Part shown: piece after piece, positions 28,533 to 38,949 of the stretch
Numbering within the stretch: the stretch's first letter is position 1
How the letters are laid out: every line of letters starts with the position of its first letter
NCBI RefSeq assembly: GCF_000948985.2
Contig: NZ_CP059733.1
Coordinates: 2,046,001 to 2,110,000, forward strand
Source: Thalassomonas viridans
GTDB lineage: Bacteria > Pseudomonadota > Gammaproteobacteria > Enterobacterales > Alteromonadaceae
DNA: 64,000 bases
Direction of reading: 5' to 3'
Made by a program: the position numbers and the translations under genes
Notes under the pieces: model-generated
What the model was told of the DNA's origin: nothing
Databases searched by the model: none
What the model saw: only the letters and a program-made list of their open reading frames with translations

Positions 28533-29243
28533 ATGAAACAGTTGTTTTCTATTTACCGTTATAACCCAGATGTCGACGATGCTCCTTATATGAAGGATTA
28601 CGAGCTGGACCTGCCTGAAGGCTCAGACATGATGGTACTGGACGCCCTGATCCTGTTAAAAGAGCAGGATCCGACCTTGTCTTTCCGTCGTTCCTGCCGT
28701 GAAGGAGTTTGTGGCTCCGACGGCCTGAACATGAACGGTAAAAATGGTCTGGCCTGTATCACGCCGTTATCGGCGGTGAAGGCCAACAAGATCGTCTTAC
28801 GTCCGCTGCCGGGCCTGCCGGTAGTACGCGATTTGATTATTGATATGACTCAGTTTTATAATCAATATGAAAAAATTAAGCCTTATTTAATTAATGATGG
28901 TAAAGAACAGCCGGCGCGCGAGCATCTGCAGTCGATTGAAGACCGTGACAAGCTTGACGGTTTATACGAGTGTATTCTGTGTGCGTGTTGCTCGACTTCT
29001 TGTCCTTCATTTTGGTGGAACCCGGATAAATTCATCGGCCCGGCAGGGTTACTGCACGCCTATCGCTTCTTGATCGATAGCCGTGATACTGCTACCGAAG
29101 AAAGATTAGACGATTTGCAGGATGCATACAGCGTATTCCGCTGTCACGGCATAATGAACTGTGTTGATGTTTGTCCTAAGGGACTAAACCCAACCAAAGC
29201 CATTGGCCATATAAAATCAATGTTATTAGCAAGATCTGTTTAA
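28533..29243 (+). CDS. sdhB: Succinate dehydrogenase iron-sulfur subunit
   Basis: The 236-residue protein carries the three clusters between FAD and quinone: the [2Fe-2S] ligands in SCREGVCGSDG plus a downstream Cys, and the [4Fe-4S]/[3Fe-4S] motifs CILCACCSTSCPSFWWN and CHGIMNCVDVCPKGLNP. AAGGAG precedes the ATG, 11 nt after sdhA. Confidence 0.97.
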   Translation: MKQLFSIYRYNPDVDDAPYMKDYELDLPEGSDMMVLDALILLKEQDPTLSFRRSCREGVCGSDGLNMNGKNGLACITPLSAVKANKIVLRPLPGLPVVRDLIIDMTQFYNQYEKIKPYLINDGKEQPAREHLQSIEDRDKLDGLYECILCACCSTSCPSFWWNPDKFIGPAGLLHAYRFLIDSRDTATEERLDDLQDAYSVFRCHGIMNCVDVCPKGLNPTKAIGHIKSMLLARSV

Positions 29244-29251
29244 AAGCCTGG

Positions 29252-29280
29252 GGGCAAACTTGTGCTGAACGAGTTTGCCC
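29252..29280 (+). terminator. Hairpin between sdhB and sucA
   Basis: GGGCAAACT pairs with AGTTTGCCC around an 11-nt loop, without a T run. It may attenuate transcription or protect the sdh message rather than fully terminate. Confidence 0.45.
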
Positions 29281-29474
29281 TGAACTATTAAACTACGAGA
29301 ACTGCTGTAATTAATGTTTTTCTAGCTATATTGGGTAACTATTCTTTTTCTTTGGCTTTGGCATAAAAAGTTTCATTGGCAATATTGTTGTGGAACTTTT
29401 CTAATAAAAAAGAACTGAAAAATGGGCAGTTACATTTATTTTTTGTTGCTTTTATCCCAGTAAAGGAACAGGCA

Positions 29475-32279
29475 ATGCCAGAAGGTACAATGAAGGCTTG
29501 GTTAGAGTCTTCTCATTTAAGCGGTGGCAACACGGCTTATATTGAAGAACTATATGAATCTTACCTGGACAACTCGCAATCTGTCTCGGAGCAGTGGCGC
29601 GAAATTTTCCAGGAACTACCGAAAATTGAAGGTGCCGATGTTGAATATCGTCACTCCGCTATCCGCGATGAGTTCAGAGAGCTTGCGAAGCAGCCAAACC
29701 GACAGGTTGTAGTCTCAAGTGGTGCTGATGCCAAGCAAGTTAAGGTATTGCAGTTAATCAATGCCTTCCGCTTCCGCGGTCATCAAAATGCCAACCTAGA
29801 TCCGCTGGGATTATGGCTACGTGATAAGGTCCGTGACCTGCAGCTGTCGCATCATGACCTCTCGGAAAATGACTTCGATAAAGATTTTAATATCGGGTCA
29901 TTTGCTTCCGGTCAGGAATCCATGAAGCTGGGCGACTTATATAAAGCACTGAAAAAAACCTATTGTGGTTCTATCGGCGCCGAGTATATGCATATCACCT
30001 CTACCGAGGAAAAACGCTGGTTACAGCAGCGTCTGGAATCGGTACAGTCGACTGCCAAGTTATCCAAAGAAGAAAAGCTGGATGTGCTTAAGGGCCTGAT
30101 CTCAGCCGACGGCCTGGAAAAATATTTAGGGGCGAAATTCCCCGGCGCCAAACGTTTCTCGTTAGAAGGCGGCGACAGCCTGATCCCTATGCTCAAAGAG
30201 CTGATCACCCGTGCCGGTACTCACGGCGCCAAAGAAGTGGTGATTGGTATGGCGCACCGCGGACGTTTGAATGTCCTGGTGAACGTCATGGGTAAAAACC
30301 CGTCTAAGTTATTCGACGAGTTCGGCGGCAAGCACGATGAGATATTAACCTCGGGTGATGTGAAATACCACCAGGGTTATTCTTCTGATTATGTCACTCC
30401 GGGCGGCAATGTTCACCTGGCGCTGGCGTTTAACCCGTCTCACCTGGAAATCGTTAATCCTGTGGTTATCGGTTCGGTGCGTGCCCGTCTGGACCGCCGC
30501 AACTGCGACCAGGGCGATTTGGTACTGCCGATCACTATCCACGGCGACTCGGCCATTGCCGGCCAGGGCGTGGTACAGGAAACCTTTAACATGTCGCAGG
30601 CGCGTGCATTTAAGGTGGGCGGTACTATCCGTATCGTGGTCAACAACCAGGTAGGTTTCACCACCTCTAACCCTGAAGATACCCGTTCCGGCGAATACTG
30701 TACCGATATTGCGAAAATGGTGCAGGCGCCTATTTTACACGTCAACGGCGATGATCCCGAAGCCGTGGTCCTGGCAACGCAAATTGCCCTGGATTACCGC
30801 AACGAATTTAAACGCGATGTTGTTATCGATCTGGTTTGTTACCGCCGTCACGGCCATAACGAAGCGGATGAGCCCAGCGCAACCCAGCCGCTGATGTACA
30901 AGATCGTGAAAAAGCATCCGACCCCGCGTCAGTTATACGCAGACAAGCTGATTAACGAGGGCAGCATCAGCGCCGCCCAGGCCGATGAGCTGACTGCCTA
31001 CTACCGTAAGCTGCTCGATGAAGGCCAGTGTACCGTTGAACAGTGGCGTCCGATGACGGCCCATTCAGTCGACTGGACCCCATATTTAGGCCATGACTGG
31101 GACGATGAGTACGACAAAGAAATCTCTATCGACAAGCTCAAAGAGCTGGCGGCCAAAGTAGCCAAACTGCCGGAAGACCATCCGGTACACTCCCGGGTGA
31201 AAAAGTTATACGATGACCGCAGAAAAATGGCTTCGGGCGAGAAGTTACTCGACTGGGGGATGGCGGAAAACCTGGCTTATGCCTCTATCGTCGATATGGG
31301 CCAGCGGGTGCGTATTACCGGTCAGGATGCCGGCCGCGGTACTTTCTTCCACCGTCATGCGGTACTGCACAACCAGGAAGACGGCAGCGCTTATATGCCG
31401 CTGCAGCACGTACGTGAAGGGCAGGGGCCTTTTAACGTGCATGACTCTGTGCTGTCGGAAGTTTCCGTACTGGCTTTTGAATACGGCTACACCACAGCCG
31501 AGCCTGCCGGTTTGACTATCTGGGAAGCGCAATTCGGTGATTTCGCCAACTGTGCCCAGGTGGTATTCGATCAGTTTATCAGCTCCGGCGAGCAGAAATG
31601 GGGCCGTTTGTGTGGCCTGACCATGTTGTTGCCTCACGGCTATGAAGGTCAGGGACCGGAACACTCCTCTGCGCGTTTAGAGCGTTACCTGCAGCTTTGT
31701 GCCGACCACAATATGCAGGTATGTATACCTTCTACCCCGGCCCAGGTGTTCAACATGTTGCGCCGCCAGGTGATACGCCCTATGCGTCGTCCTCTGGTGG
31801 TGATGTCACCTAAGTCGTTATTGCGTCATCCGCTGGCGGTTTCTTCACTGGAAGAAATGTCTACCGGTGTTTTCCACAACGTAATCGGCGAGGTTGACGA
31901 CTTAGATCCGAAAGCCGTAGAAAAAGTGATTTTCTGTAGCGGTAAGGTGTATTACGAATTGCTTGAGCAGCGCCGGAGAAATGAGCAGGAAAACATTGCC
32001 ATTATCCGTATCGAGCAGTTATACCCATTCCCGGAGAAAGAGCTTCAGGCCGTACTGGAAGATTACCAGCATGTGAAGCAATTTGTCTGGTGTCAGGAAG
32101 AGCCTCAGAACCAGGGTGCCTGGTATTGTTCACAGCACCATTTCAGGGCTGCTATCCCGGCAGGTACTTATTTGACATATGCCGGCCGTAAGGCGTCTGC
32201 CGCTCCGGCAGTAGGTTATATGTCTGTCCATGTTAAAGAACAACAAGCGCTCGTCAATGAAGCGCTGACCGTTGAATAG
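29475..32279 (+). CDS. sucA: 2-oxoglutarate dehydrogenase E1 component
   Basis: The 934-residue thiamine diphosphate enzyme decarboxylates 2-oxoglutarate and transfers the succinyl group to lipoyl-SucB. The start ATG of MPEGTMKAWLESS is chosen because AAAGGA lies upstream and the length then matches E. coli SucA (933); an in-frame extension to 29376 has no site. Motifs: GMAHRGRLNVLVNVMGK, HGDSAIAGQGVVQE, NNQVGFTTSNP and RRHGHNEADEPS. Confidence 0.97.
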   Translation: MPEGTMKAWLESSHLSGGNTAYIEELYESYLDNSQSVSEQWREIFQELPKIEGADVEYRHSAIRDEFRELAKQPNRQVVVSSGADAKQVKVLQLINAFRFRGHQNANLDPLGLWLRDKVRDLQLSHHDLSENDFDKDFNIGSFASGQESMKLGDLYKALKKTYCGSIGAEYMHITSTEEKRWLQQRLESVQSTAKLSKEEKLDVLKGLISADGLEKYLGAKFPGAKRFSLEGGDSLIPMLKELITRAGTHGAKEVVIGMAHRGRLNVLVNVMGKNPSKLFDEFGGKHDEILTSGDVKYHQGYSSDYVTPGGNVHLALAFNPSHLEIVNPVVIGSVRARLDRRNCDQGDLVLPITIHGDSAIAGQGVVQETFNMSQARAFKVGGTIRIVVNNQVGFTTSNPEDTRSGEYCTDIAKMVQAPILHVNGDDPEAVVLATQIALDYRNEFKRDVVIDLVCYRRHGHNEADEPSATQPLMYKIVKKHPTPRQLYADKLINEGSISAAQADELTAYYRKLLDEGQCTVEQWRPMTAHSVDWTPYLGHDWDDEYDKEISIDKLKELAAKVAKLPEDHPVHSRVKKLYDDRRKMASGEKLLDWGMAENLAYASIVDMGQRVRITGQDAGRGTFFHRHAVLHNQEDGSAYMPLQHVREGQGPFNVHDSVLSEVSVLAFEYGYTTAEPAGLTIWEAQFGDFANCAQVVFDQFISSGEQKWGRLCGLTMLLPHGYEGQGPEHSSARLERYLQLCADHNMQVCIPSTPAQVFNMLRRQVIRPMRRPLVVMSPKSLLRHPLAVSSLEEMSTGVFHNVIGEVDDLDPKAVEKVIFCSGKVYYELLEQRRRNEQENIAIIRIEQLYPFPEKELQAVLEDYQHVKQFVWCQEEPQNQGAWYCSQHHFRAAIPAGTYLTYAGRKASAAPAVGYMSVHVKEQQALVNEALTVE

Positions 32280-32306
32280 ACCAGTTTGTGAGTAAGGAAT
32301 AAATTG

Positions 32307-33794
32307 ATGACAACCGAAATTAAGGTTCCCGTATTACCTGAGTCAGTTGCAGATGCTACTGTCGCTACCTGGCACGTGCAAGCTGGTGACAAAGTTTCAC
32401 GTGATCAAGTACTCGTTGATATCGAAACAGATAAAGTGGTACTAGAAGTGCCGGCGACCGCCGACGGCGTGATCACTGAAATTTCTGAGCAAGAAGGCGC
32501 TACCGTATTAGGCGAGCAGGTCTTAGGCTTATTTAAAGAAGGCGGTGAAGCTGCTGCCGCTCCTGCCCCGGCAGCATCTGCTGCTCCGGCAGCGGACGCG
32601 GCTGATGCACAAGTAATTGATATCGTAGTACCTGTACTGCCTGAGTCTGTTGCCGACGCTACCGTTGCCGGCTGGCACGTAGCCGAAGGTGATACTGTAT
32701 CTGTTGACCAGAACCTGGTGGATATCGAAACCGATAAAGTGGTACTGGAAGTGGTTGCCCAGGCCAGTGGTGTGATTGGTAAAATCATTCACGCCGAAGG
32801 CGATACCGTATTAGGCGACCAGGTGATCGGCAAGTTAAACGCCGGCGCCAGCGCTCCAGCTGCTGCCGCGGTTGCTGCACCCGAAGAAGCCATCAGCGGC
32901 GACGAGCTTGCCAGCCCGTCTGTACGTCGCCTGATGACAGAAAAAGGCATCTCTGCCAGCGAAGTTAAAGGTTCAGGTAAAGGCGGACGCATCAGCAAAG
33001 AAGACGTTGAAGCGGCGATTGCCAACAAAGCAGCGGCTAAAGCGGCTCCTGCTCCGGCTAAAGCAGCGCCTGCCGTAGCCCAGGATTTAGGTGAGCGCAG
33101 CCAGAAACGTGTACCTATGACACGTTTGCGTAAAACCATCGCCAGCCGTTTATTGGAAGCGAAAAACTCTACCGCCATGTTAACGACCTTTAACGAAGTT
33201 AACATGAAGCCTATCATGGACCTGCGCAAGCAATACAAAGACTTGTTCGAGAAAACCCATGATACCCGTTTAGGTTTTATGTCTTTCTACGTGAAAGCCG
33301 TTACCGAAGCATTAAAACGCTATCCTGCGGTAAACGCTTCTATCGACGGCGACGATATCGTTTATCACAACTTCTTCGATATCTCTATTGCGGTATCAAC
33401 GCCGCGCGGTCTGGTAACGCCGGTATTGCGCGACACCGACCAGCTGAGCATGGCGGGCATCGAAAACGGTATCCGTGACCTGGCCATTAAAGGCCGTGAC
33501 GGCAAGCTGACCATGGACGAGATGATGGGCGGTAACTTCACCATCACTAACGGTGGTGTATTCGGCTCCCTGATTTCTACGCCTATTATCAACCTGCCGC
33601 AAACCGCTATTTTAGGTATGCATAAGATCCAGGATCGTCCTATGGCGGTTAACGGCAAGGTAGAAATTCTGCCTATGATGTACCTGGCGCTGTCTTACGA
33701 CCACAGGTTGATCGACGGTAAAGAATCTGTTGGTTTCTTGGTAGCAATCAAAGAATTGCTGGAAGATCCGACACGTCTGTTATTAGAACTTTAA
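32307..33794 (+). CDS. sucB: Dihydrolipoyl succinyltransferase E2 with two lipoyl domains
   Basis: The 495-residue protein is about 90 residues longer than E. coli SucB. It carries two near-identical N-terminal lipoyl domains, each with the [11 protein letters not shown] motif (lysines 43 and 144), joined by an Ala/Pro linker. Then come the peripheral subunit-binding domain ([20 protein letters not shown], about 205-240) and the acyltransferase core ending in [13 protein letters not shown] with the catalytic histidine. Start ATG 32307 follows AAGGA; the TTG just before it is not used. It forms the complex core with SucA. Confidence 0.96.
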   Translation: MTTEIKVPVLPESVADATVATWHVQAGDKVSRDQVLVDIETDKVVLEVPATADGVITEISEQEGATVLGEQVLGLFKEGGEAAAAPAPAASAAPAADAADAQVIDIVVPVLPESVADATVAGWHVAEGDTVSVDQNLVDIETDKVVLEVVAQASGVIGKIIHAEGDTVLGDQVIGKLNAGASAPAAAAVAAPEEAISGDELASPSVRRLMTEKGISASEVKGSGKGGRISKEDVEAAIANKAAAKAAPAPAKAAPAVAQDLGERSQKRVPMTRLRKTIASRLLEAKNSTAMLTTFNEVNMKPIMDLRKQYKDLFEKTHDTRLGFMSFYVKAVTEALKRYPAVNASIDGDDIVYHNFFDISIAVSTPRGLVTPVLRDTDQLSMAGIENGIRDLAIKGRDGKLTMDEMMGGNFTITNGGVFGSLISTPIINLPQTAILGMHKIQDRPMAVNGKVEILPMMYLALSYDHRLIDGKESVGFLVAIKELLEDPTRLLLEL

Positions 33795-33867
33795 TAACGG
33801 CATTTTAATAAAAGGTTAACGCTTATAGACAGGGCGGATATCACTATGCTGGTGTCGGCTTTCGTAC

Positions 33868-33873
33868 TATAAT
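33868..33873 (+). promoter_or_regulatory. Possible -10 element ahead of sucC
   Basis: A perfect TATAAT lies 76 nt before sucC in the 154-nt sucB-sucC gap, but no good -35 hexamer is found at 16-18 nt, so an internal promoter is only a possibility. Confidence 0.3.
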
Positions 33874-33948
33874 CCCGTTACTTTTTCACTGGCAGTCTGC
33901 TTTGGGGTGGGCTGCCTTTATCATTTACAGATAAATGGATAAAACACC

Positions 33949-35115
33949 ATGAATTTGCATGAGTATCAAGCGAAACAATTATTCGCTGAATATGGTTTAC
34001 CCGTTTCTGAAGGTTTCGCTTGCGATACCCCTCAGGAAGCTGCAGAAGCTGCCGACAAAATTGGCGGCGATATGTGGGTTGTTAAGTGTCAGGTACATGC
34101 CGGTGGCCGCGGTAAGGCTGGTGGTGTAAAGCTGGTAAAAAGCAAAGAAGAAATTAGAGAATTCGCGCAGCACTGGTTAGGGAAAAACCTGGTTACTTAT
34201 CAAACAGATGAGAACGGCCAGCCGGTAGCGAAAATCTTGGTTGAAAGCTGCACTAACATCGCCAACGAATTATACCTGGGCGCTGTTGTTGACCGTGCTT
34301 CACAAAAAATCGTTTTCATGGCATCTACCGAAGGTGGTGTTGAAATTGAAACGGTTGCCGAAGAAACGCCTGAGCTTATCCACAAAGCCGAAATCGATCC
34401 ATTAGTTGGTCCTCAGGCTTACCAGGCGCGTGAGCTTGGTTTCAAGCTAGGTTTAACACCTGCACAAATGAAGCAGTTCGTGAAAGTGTTCATGGGCTTA
34501 GCCAACATGTTCCAAGATCACGACTTCGCGTTACTGGAAATCAACCCTCTGGTTATCACCGAAGAAGGCAACATCCACTGTCTTGACGGTAAAATCGGTG
34601 TAGACGGCAACGCTTTATACCGTCAGCCTAAAATCCGTGAAATGCACGATCCTTCTCAGGAAGACGAGCGTGAAGCACATGCAGCCCAGTGGGAGCTGAA
34701 CTATGTAGCCCTTGACGGAAACGTTGGCTGTATGGTTAACGGCGCCGGTCTTGCCATGGGTACCATGGATATCGTTAACCTGCACGGCGGTAAGCCGGCT
34801 AACTTCCTTGATGTTGGCGGCGGGGCGACTAAAGAGCGCGTTGCTGAAGCATTCAAAATCATCCTTTCTGATGACAATGTAAAAGCCGTTTTAGTTAACA
34901 TTTTCGGTGGTATCGTACGTTGTGACATGATCGCCGAAGGTATTATCGGTGCGGTTAAAGAAGTTGGTGTTGAAGTACCTGTTGTTGTACGTCTTGAAGG
35001 TACCAATGCTGAACTTGGTCGTGAAGTTCTGGCGAATTCTGAGCTGGACATCATTGCCGCTACATCGTTAACAGATGCAGCACAGCAAGTTGTTAAAGCT
35101 GCGGAGGGCAAATAA
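33949..35115 (+). CDS. sucC: Succinate-CoA ligase beta subunit (ADP-forming)
   Basis: The 388-residue ATP-grasp subunit has the N-terminal [37 protein letters not shown] nucleotide-binding motif, LEINPLVIT metal region, and a C-terminal CoA-ligase domain ([24 protein letters not shown]). With SucD it converts succinyl-CoA to succinate with nucleotide triphosphate formation. Its stop overlaps the sucD start by one nt (TAATG). Confidence 0.97.
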   Translation: MNLHEYQAKQLFAEYGLPVSEGFACDTPQEAAEAADKIGGDMWVVKCQVHAGGRGKAGGVKLVKSKEEIREFAQHWLGKNLVTYQTDENGQPVAKILVESCTNIANELYLGAVVDRASQKIVFMASTEGGVEIETVAEETPELIHKAEIDPLVGPQAYQARELGFKLGLTPAQMKQFVKVFMGLANMFQDHDFALLEINPLVITEEGNIHCLDGKIGVDGNALYRQPKIREMHDPSQEDEREAHAAQWELNYVALDGNVGCMVNGAGLAMGTMDIVNLHGGKPANFLDVGGGATKERVAEAFKIILSDDNVKAVLVNIFGGIVRCDMIAEGIIGAVKEVGVEVPVVVRLEGTNAELGREVLANSELDIIAATSLTDAAQQVVKAAEGK

Positions 35116-35987
35116 TGTCTGTTTTAATTAATAAAGATACTAAAGTTATCTGTCAGGGTTTCACTGGCGGACAAGGTACTTTCCACTCAGAGCAAGCGCT
35201 TGAGTACGGTACGCAAATGGTTGGCGGCGTAAGCCCGGGTAAAGGCGGTCAAACGCACCTTGGTCTTCCGGTATTCAACACAGTACGTGAAGCGGTAGAA
35301 GCTACTGGTGCAACTGCATCAGTTATCTACGTTCCTGCACCTTTCTGTAAAGACGCTATCTTAGAAGCTATCGACGCCGGTATCGAGCTGATCGTTTGTA
35401 TCACCGAAGGTATCCCGACTATCGATATGATCGACGTTAAAGACAAGCTGAACACTACCGGTGTTCGCATGATCGGTCCTAACTGCCCGGGCGTTATCAC
35501 TCCAGGCGAAACTAAGATCGGTATTATGCCAGGTCACATCCACAAGCCAGGTAAAGTAGGTATCGTATCCCGTTCAGGTACTTTGACTTACGAAGCCGTT
35601 AAGCAGACTACAGACGCCGGTTTCGGCCAGTCTACCTGTGTTGGCATCGGTGGTGACCCTATCCCGGGCACTAACTTCATCGACGTTTTAGAAATGTTCG
35701 AAAACGACCCGCAAACCGAAGCCATCGTAATGATCGGTGAAATCGGTGGTACGGCTGAAGAAGAAGCTGCCGAGTACATCAAAGCTAACGTATCTAAGCC
35801 TGTAGTATCTTACATTGCCGGTGTTACTGCACCTGCCGGTAAGCGTATGGGCCATGCTGGCGCGATCATCGCCGGTGGTAAGGGTACAGCCGATGAGAAA
35901 TTTGCAGCCTTAGAAGCGGCCGGTGTTAAAACCGTACGTTCTTTAGCTGATATCGGTGTTGCACTGAAAGAGAAAACAGGTTGGTAA
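35115..35987 (+). CDS. sucD: Succinate-CoA ligase alpha subunit
   Basis: The 290-residue CoA-binding subunit has [13 protein letters not shown] at the N terminus, [18 protein letters not shown], and the phosphohistidine motif [10 protein letters not shown] near the C terminus. It overlaps sucC by one nt for coupled synthesis of the two subunits. It is the last gene of the TCA operon; a strong terminator follows. Confidence 0.97.
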   Translation: MSVLINKDTKVICQGFTGGQGTFHSEQALEYGTQMVGGVSPGKGGQTHLGLPVFNTVREAVEATGATASVIYVPAPFCKDAILEAIDAGIELIVCITEGIPTIDMIDVKDKLNTTGVRMIGPNCPGVITPGETKIGIMPGHIHKPGKVGIVSRSGTLTYEAVKQTTDAGFGQSTCVGIGGDPIPGTNFIDVLEMFENDPQTEAIVMIGEIGGTAEEEAAEYIKANVSKPVVSYIAGVTAPAGKRMGHAGAIIAGGKGTADEKFAALEAAGVKTVRSLADIGVALKEKTGW

Positions 35988-36012
35988 GCTAAGGCTTATT
36001 GATTGTTTTGAG

Positions 36013-36038
36013 AAAAAGTCTGCTTCGGCAGACTTTTT
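36013..36038 (+). terminator. Terminator of the suc operon
   Basis: AAAAAGTCTGC and GCAGACTTTTT enclose a TTCG tetraloop, followed by further T. Confidence 0.95.
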
Positions 36039-36130
36039 TGTTTCCCGTAAATTACTCCCCGGATGTTTTGAGTAAGAGTTACGGCTCTCGTACATGTATC
36101 CATATCAGCCTGTATGAGCAGGTTGCAGCT

Positions 36131-36565
36131 TCACTTAAACCTTGATTGCTTATCTTCCAATAACTGCCTTCTGGCAGCTTCTGACACTAATGCCTGGAAT
36201 TTCGGACAATCGAGCTGGTTGTTTTCGGGGCAATTGGCAACATGGCGAAGCCCGTCACTCATAGATTGAAGTTGCCGGATCTTTTTTTCCAGCAGTTCCG
36301 CTTTCTCTAACAGTTGCTGCCTGTCAATTGTCGGCTTGCCGCTTGGGGAAAACATGGCGGCTATTTCTTCCAGGGCAAAGCCGGCGTAGCGGGCAAGTGC
36401 GATCAAAGACAGTTGTTCAATAATGTTGGCTTTGAATACCCTGGTTATTCCTTGCCTGCCAATAGACTTGATAAGCCCTTTTTCTTCATAGTAACGAAGT
36501 GTTGACGTTGGCAGTCCGGAGCGTTTTGACACTTCTCTTATCGTCAGTTCATTTTTTGTTCCCAT
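36131..36565 (-). CDS. MerR-family transcriptional regulator
   Basis: The 144-residue protein has the MerR winged helix (TIREVSKRSGLPTSTLRYYEEKGLI, residues 8-32, then the wing and ALARYAGFALEEIAAMF) and a long dimerisation helix (about 80-105). The tail has NCPENNQLDCPKFQAL with two Cys-Pro pairs, possibly part of an effector or metal site. It is divergent from an MFS efflux gene, and the intervening promoter has MerR-type architecture, so it very likely controls that gene. Effector unknown. Confidence 0.88.
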   Translation of the reverse strand: MGTKNELTIREVSKRSGLPTSTLRYYEEKGLIKSIGRQGITRVFKANIIEQLSLIALARYAGFALEEIAAMFSPSGKPTIDRQQLLEKAELLEKKIRQLQSMSDGLRHVANCPENNQLDCPKFQALVSEAARRQLLEDKQSRFK

Positions 36566-36571
36566 TAGCTG

Positions 36572-36602
36572 TTGACCTCAAGTCGACTTGAAGTTCTATG
36601 AT
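36572..36602 (+). promoter_or_regulatory. MerR-type promoter with 19-bp spacer and central palindrome
   Basis: TTGACC (36572-36577) and TATGAT (36597-36602) are separated by 19 nt, over-long as in MerR-activated promoters, and the spacer contains the perfect 14-bp palindrome TCAAGTCGACTTGA (36578-36591). It points toward the MFS gene, starting 45 nt downstream; the regulator start codon is only seven nt from the -35 on the other side, which suggests autoregulation. Confidence 0.8.
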
Positions 36603-36646
36603 AGGTTCCAAGTTAACCCTTTTCAAGCGTAAGTAAGGCGGTTGTC

Positions 36647-38074
36647 ATGCAAAAAACAGATGAACTTTTCACGTCGGCAGAGCACAACAAGTCTACGGCA
36701 GGGCCTATGTTTGTGCTGTCTTTAGCGGCTTTAATTGCCTCACTGGCGATAAGCAGTATCAATATTATTTTGCCGGAGCTGGTGTCGAGTCTGGATACTA
36801 CGTTTGCTCATGTCCAGTGGGTGATTATTGCCTATATGTTGTTTTTAACCTCTACCCTGGTGATTGCCGGACGATTCAGCGATATGTTCGGGCGCAGGCG
36901 GCTGTTCCTTACCGGCATCGTTATATTTACCGTTGCTGCCGGAGTTGGCGGGCTTAGCCAAAACTTATGGTTATTGGTTTGTGCAAGGGCCGTTCAGGGA
37001 ACAGGCGGTGCTATATTGATCGCCGTTACTATGGCTATGGTTAGCGATATCCTGCCAAAAAATAAAGTTGCTCCTGCCATGGGGCTTATCGGCAGTATGT
37101 CGGCAATAGGTACAGGAGCAGGGCCTGTTTTTGGCGGCTTAATCCTGGATGGCTTTAGCTGGCAGCTTGTTTTTCTGATTAACATCCCTTTAGGCATATT
37201 GATTTATCTGCTGGCAGGCAAGTACTTGCCCGGCGATAAGCCGCTGTCGGCTAAAGCAGAAGCGTCAGTTGACTATCCAGGTATTTTTCTGCTTTTTTCA
37301 GCAATTTTAACTTATACGCTGAGCCTTAAGCTGACAGGGAACGGCTTTGATATTGCCAACCTGGCTTTGTGTTCACTTTCACTGTTATCTCTGCTGCTGT
37401 TTATCAAGGTTGAATGCAACTCCGCGAACCCTTTAATCAAGCTGTCAATATTGAAAGACAGGGAGTTAATAACGAGCCTGATCAGCAATTTTATCGTGTC
37501 AACTGTGGTCATGAGTTCACTGGTTATCGGGCCATTTTATTTAGTGGTTGCGCTTGAGCTTACTATCACGCAGGCAGGTGTAGCTATGGCGGCAAGCCCG
37601 TTAACGGTAGCTATCACGTCTTCGCTTGTCGGGCGAATTGCCAACCGGTACGACTTAAGAAAAATCATCTTAACCGGGCTGTTTATCATCATGTTTGCCG
37701 CGATAAGCATGACGTTATTGAAAGTAACATACGGCTTGTTGGGTTACCTTGTTTGCCTGATCACTATGGCCATTGGCTACGCGACATTTCTGTCGACTAA
37801 CAACACGCTTATTATGACCGCCACTTCATCTCGAATACGCGGCAGCGTGTCAGGAATACTCAATCTATCAAGAAACTTGGGACTACTTACAGGGGCATCC
37901 TTAATGAGCACTGTTTTTGCCCTGGTTTCTGGTATTACGGATATAAACACAGCAAACAGCCACAAGATTGAGCTGGGATTACATGCCGTATACCAACTGG
38001 CCATAGTGTTCCTTGCTGTTGCGATTATCGTTCAGATAATCGCTATACGCAGGAGCGGCAAGACCCTGAAATAG
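36647..38074 (+). CDS. MFS drug/metabolite efflux pump (DHA2, 14-TM)
   Basis: The 475-residue inner-membrane transporter is of the EmrB/QacA type. After a 25-residue cytosolic start it shows VQWVIIAYMLFLTSTLVIAG (TM2), the cytosolic loop motif GRFSDMFGRRRLF and motif C-like GAGPVFGGLILDGFSW, then about 14 hydrophobic segments. Proton-driven export of a toxic compound is the family role; the substrate is unknown. It is probably activated by the divergent MerR protein. The cupin gene follows after 94 nt in the same direction. Confidence 0.88.
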   Translation: MQKTDELFTSAEHNKSTAGPMFVLSLAALIASLAISSINIILPELVSSLDTTFAHVQWVIIAYMLFLTSTLVIAGRFSDMFGRRRLFLTGIVIFTVAAGVGGLSQNLWLLVCARAVQGTGGAILIAVTMAMVSDILPKNKVAPAMGLIGSMSAIGTGAGPVFGGLILDGFSWQLVFLINIPLGILIYLLAGKYLPGDKPLSAKAEASVDYPGIFLLFSAILTYTLSLKLTGNGFDIANLALCSLSLLSLLLFIKVECNSANPLIKLSILKDRELITSLISNFIVSTVVMSSLVIGPFYLVVALELTITQAGVAMAASPLTVAITSSLVGRIANRYDLRKIILTGLFIIMFAAISMTLLKVTYGLLGYLVCLITMAIGYATFLSTNNTLIMTATSSRIRGSVSGILNLSRNLGLLTGASLMSTVFALVSGITDINTANSHKIELGLHAVYQLAIVFLAVAIIVQIIAIRRSGKTLK

Positions 38075-38168
38075 CGCTAATTATTAGCAAATCACGAAAG
38101 AACCTGGTACCTGGCACTGAGGTCAGTCCGGCATAAGAAAAGTTTTATATTAAATCGAGGACTACATT

Positions 38169-38681
38169 ATGAAAAATAATGCGTTAGAACATTTTATTAC
38201 ATCAATTAAAGACAGCTGGACAGGACTTAACAGTGAAACTGTGATCAAAAGCCGTGAGCTGCTTAAGCAATTATTGAAAACACCGGATTCAGAGCCCTGG
38301 CTTGCCGACTTGCATCGTCAAAAACAAGAAAGCGTAGAGCTATACCGTAACCCGGAGCACGGTTTTATATTGCTGGCGCATGTTGAAAAACAGGAACAAT
38401 ACCGCGTACCCCATAACCATGGCGCCGGCTGGGTATTTTATGCTGTTCAGCACGGAGCAATGGAAATGTCGACTTATAGTCAAGTGACAGACCAAACAGG
38501 AAAAACCGCCTTGGTTAGTCGCGGCGCCGCAACTATCAATGCGGGTGAATGTAATGTGTATTTACCCGGCGACATCCATGACACTAAATGTTTATCCGAG
38601 TATGTATTAATGTTTCGGCTCACCAGTTGTGACTTTAAAGCTGAAAAACGTGAAGGCAGGTTGATCCAATACCTAGGGTAA
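38169..38681 (+). CDS. Cysteine-dioxygenase-like cupin protein
   Basis: The 170-residue protein has a cupin metal centre: H82 and H84 in RVPHNHGAGWVFYAV and H137 in LPGDIHDT, the three-histidine arrangement of thiol dioxygenases. Family resemblance is to the cysteine dioxygenase type I/PCO-like group, which oxidise thiols with non-haem iron. GAGGA lies upstream of the ATG. Position behind the MerR-controlled efflux gene suggests a shared response, perhaps to a thiol or electrophile, an inference. Confidence 0.65.
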   Translation: MKNNALEHFITSIKDSWTGLNSETVIKSRELLKQLLKTPDSEPWLADLHRQKQESVELYRNPEHGFILLAHVEKQEQYRVPHNHGAGWVFYAVQHGAMEMSTYSQVTDQTGKTALVSRGAATINAGECNVYLPGDIHDTKCLSEYVLMFRLTSCDFKAEKREGRLIQYLG

Positions 38682-38901
38682 AACTATGCCGGTAACAATT
38701 GCCAGTCCGGGGAATGCTATTTCTGTTTTATAAATTTCATTTATGGGTTTTAAGGTTAAGGGCAGGGCCGTTGGGTAATTCGTTGCTGTTTCTTCTATCT
38801 GATTGAAAATTAAATAAAAATAAGATGATGCTCTTAATAAGAAATCAATACTTCAAGACGGGGCACAGGTGTAAAGGAGACTGTCCACATCCCATATAAA
38901 A

Positions 38902-38942
38902 AAAGACTAACCTTCTTTGATTTACTCAGTTGGTTAGTCTTT
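38902..38942. terminator. Bidirectional terminator-like hairpin
   Basis: AAAGACTAACC and GGTTAGTCTTT form an 11-bp stem with a 19-nt loop in the gap between the cupin gene and symE copy C. Apart from the symE leader, I see nothing else in this gap (38682-39090). Confidence 0.75.
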
Positions 38943-38949
38943 ATTTATA

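Noticed and set aside
29376..29474. 33-residue N-terminal extension of SucA
   Set aside because: No ribosome site; the ATG at 29475 has AAAGGA and gives the usual length.
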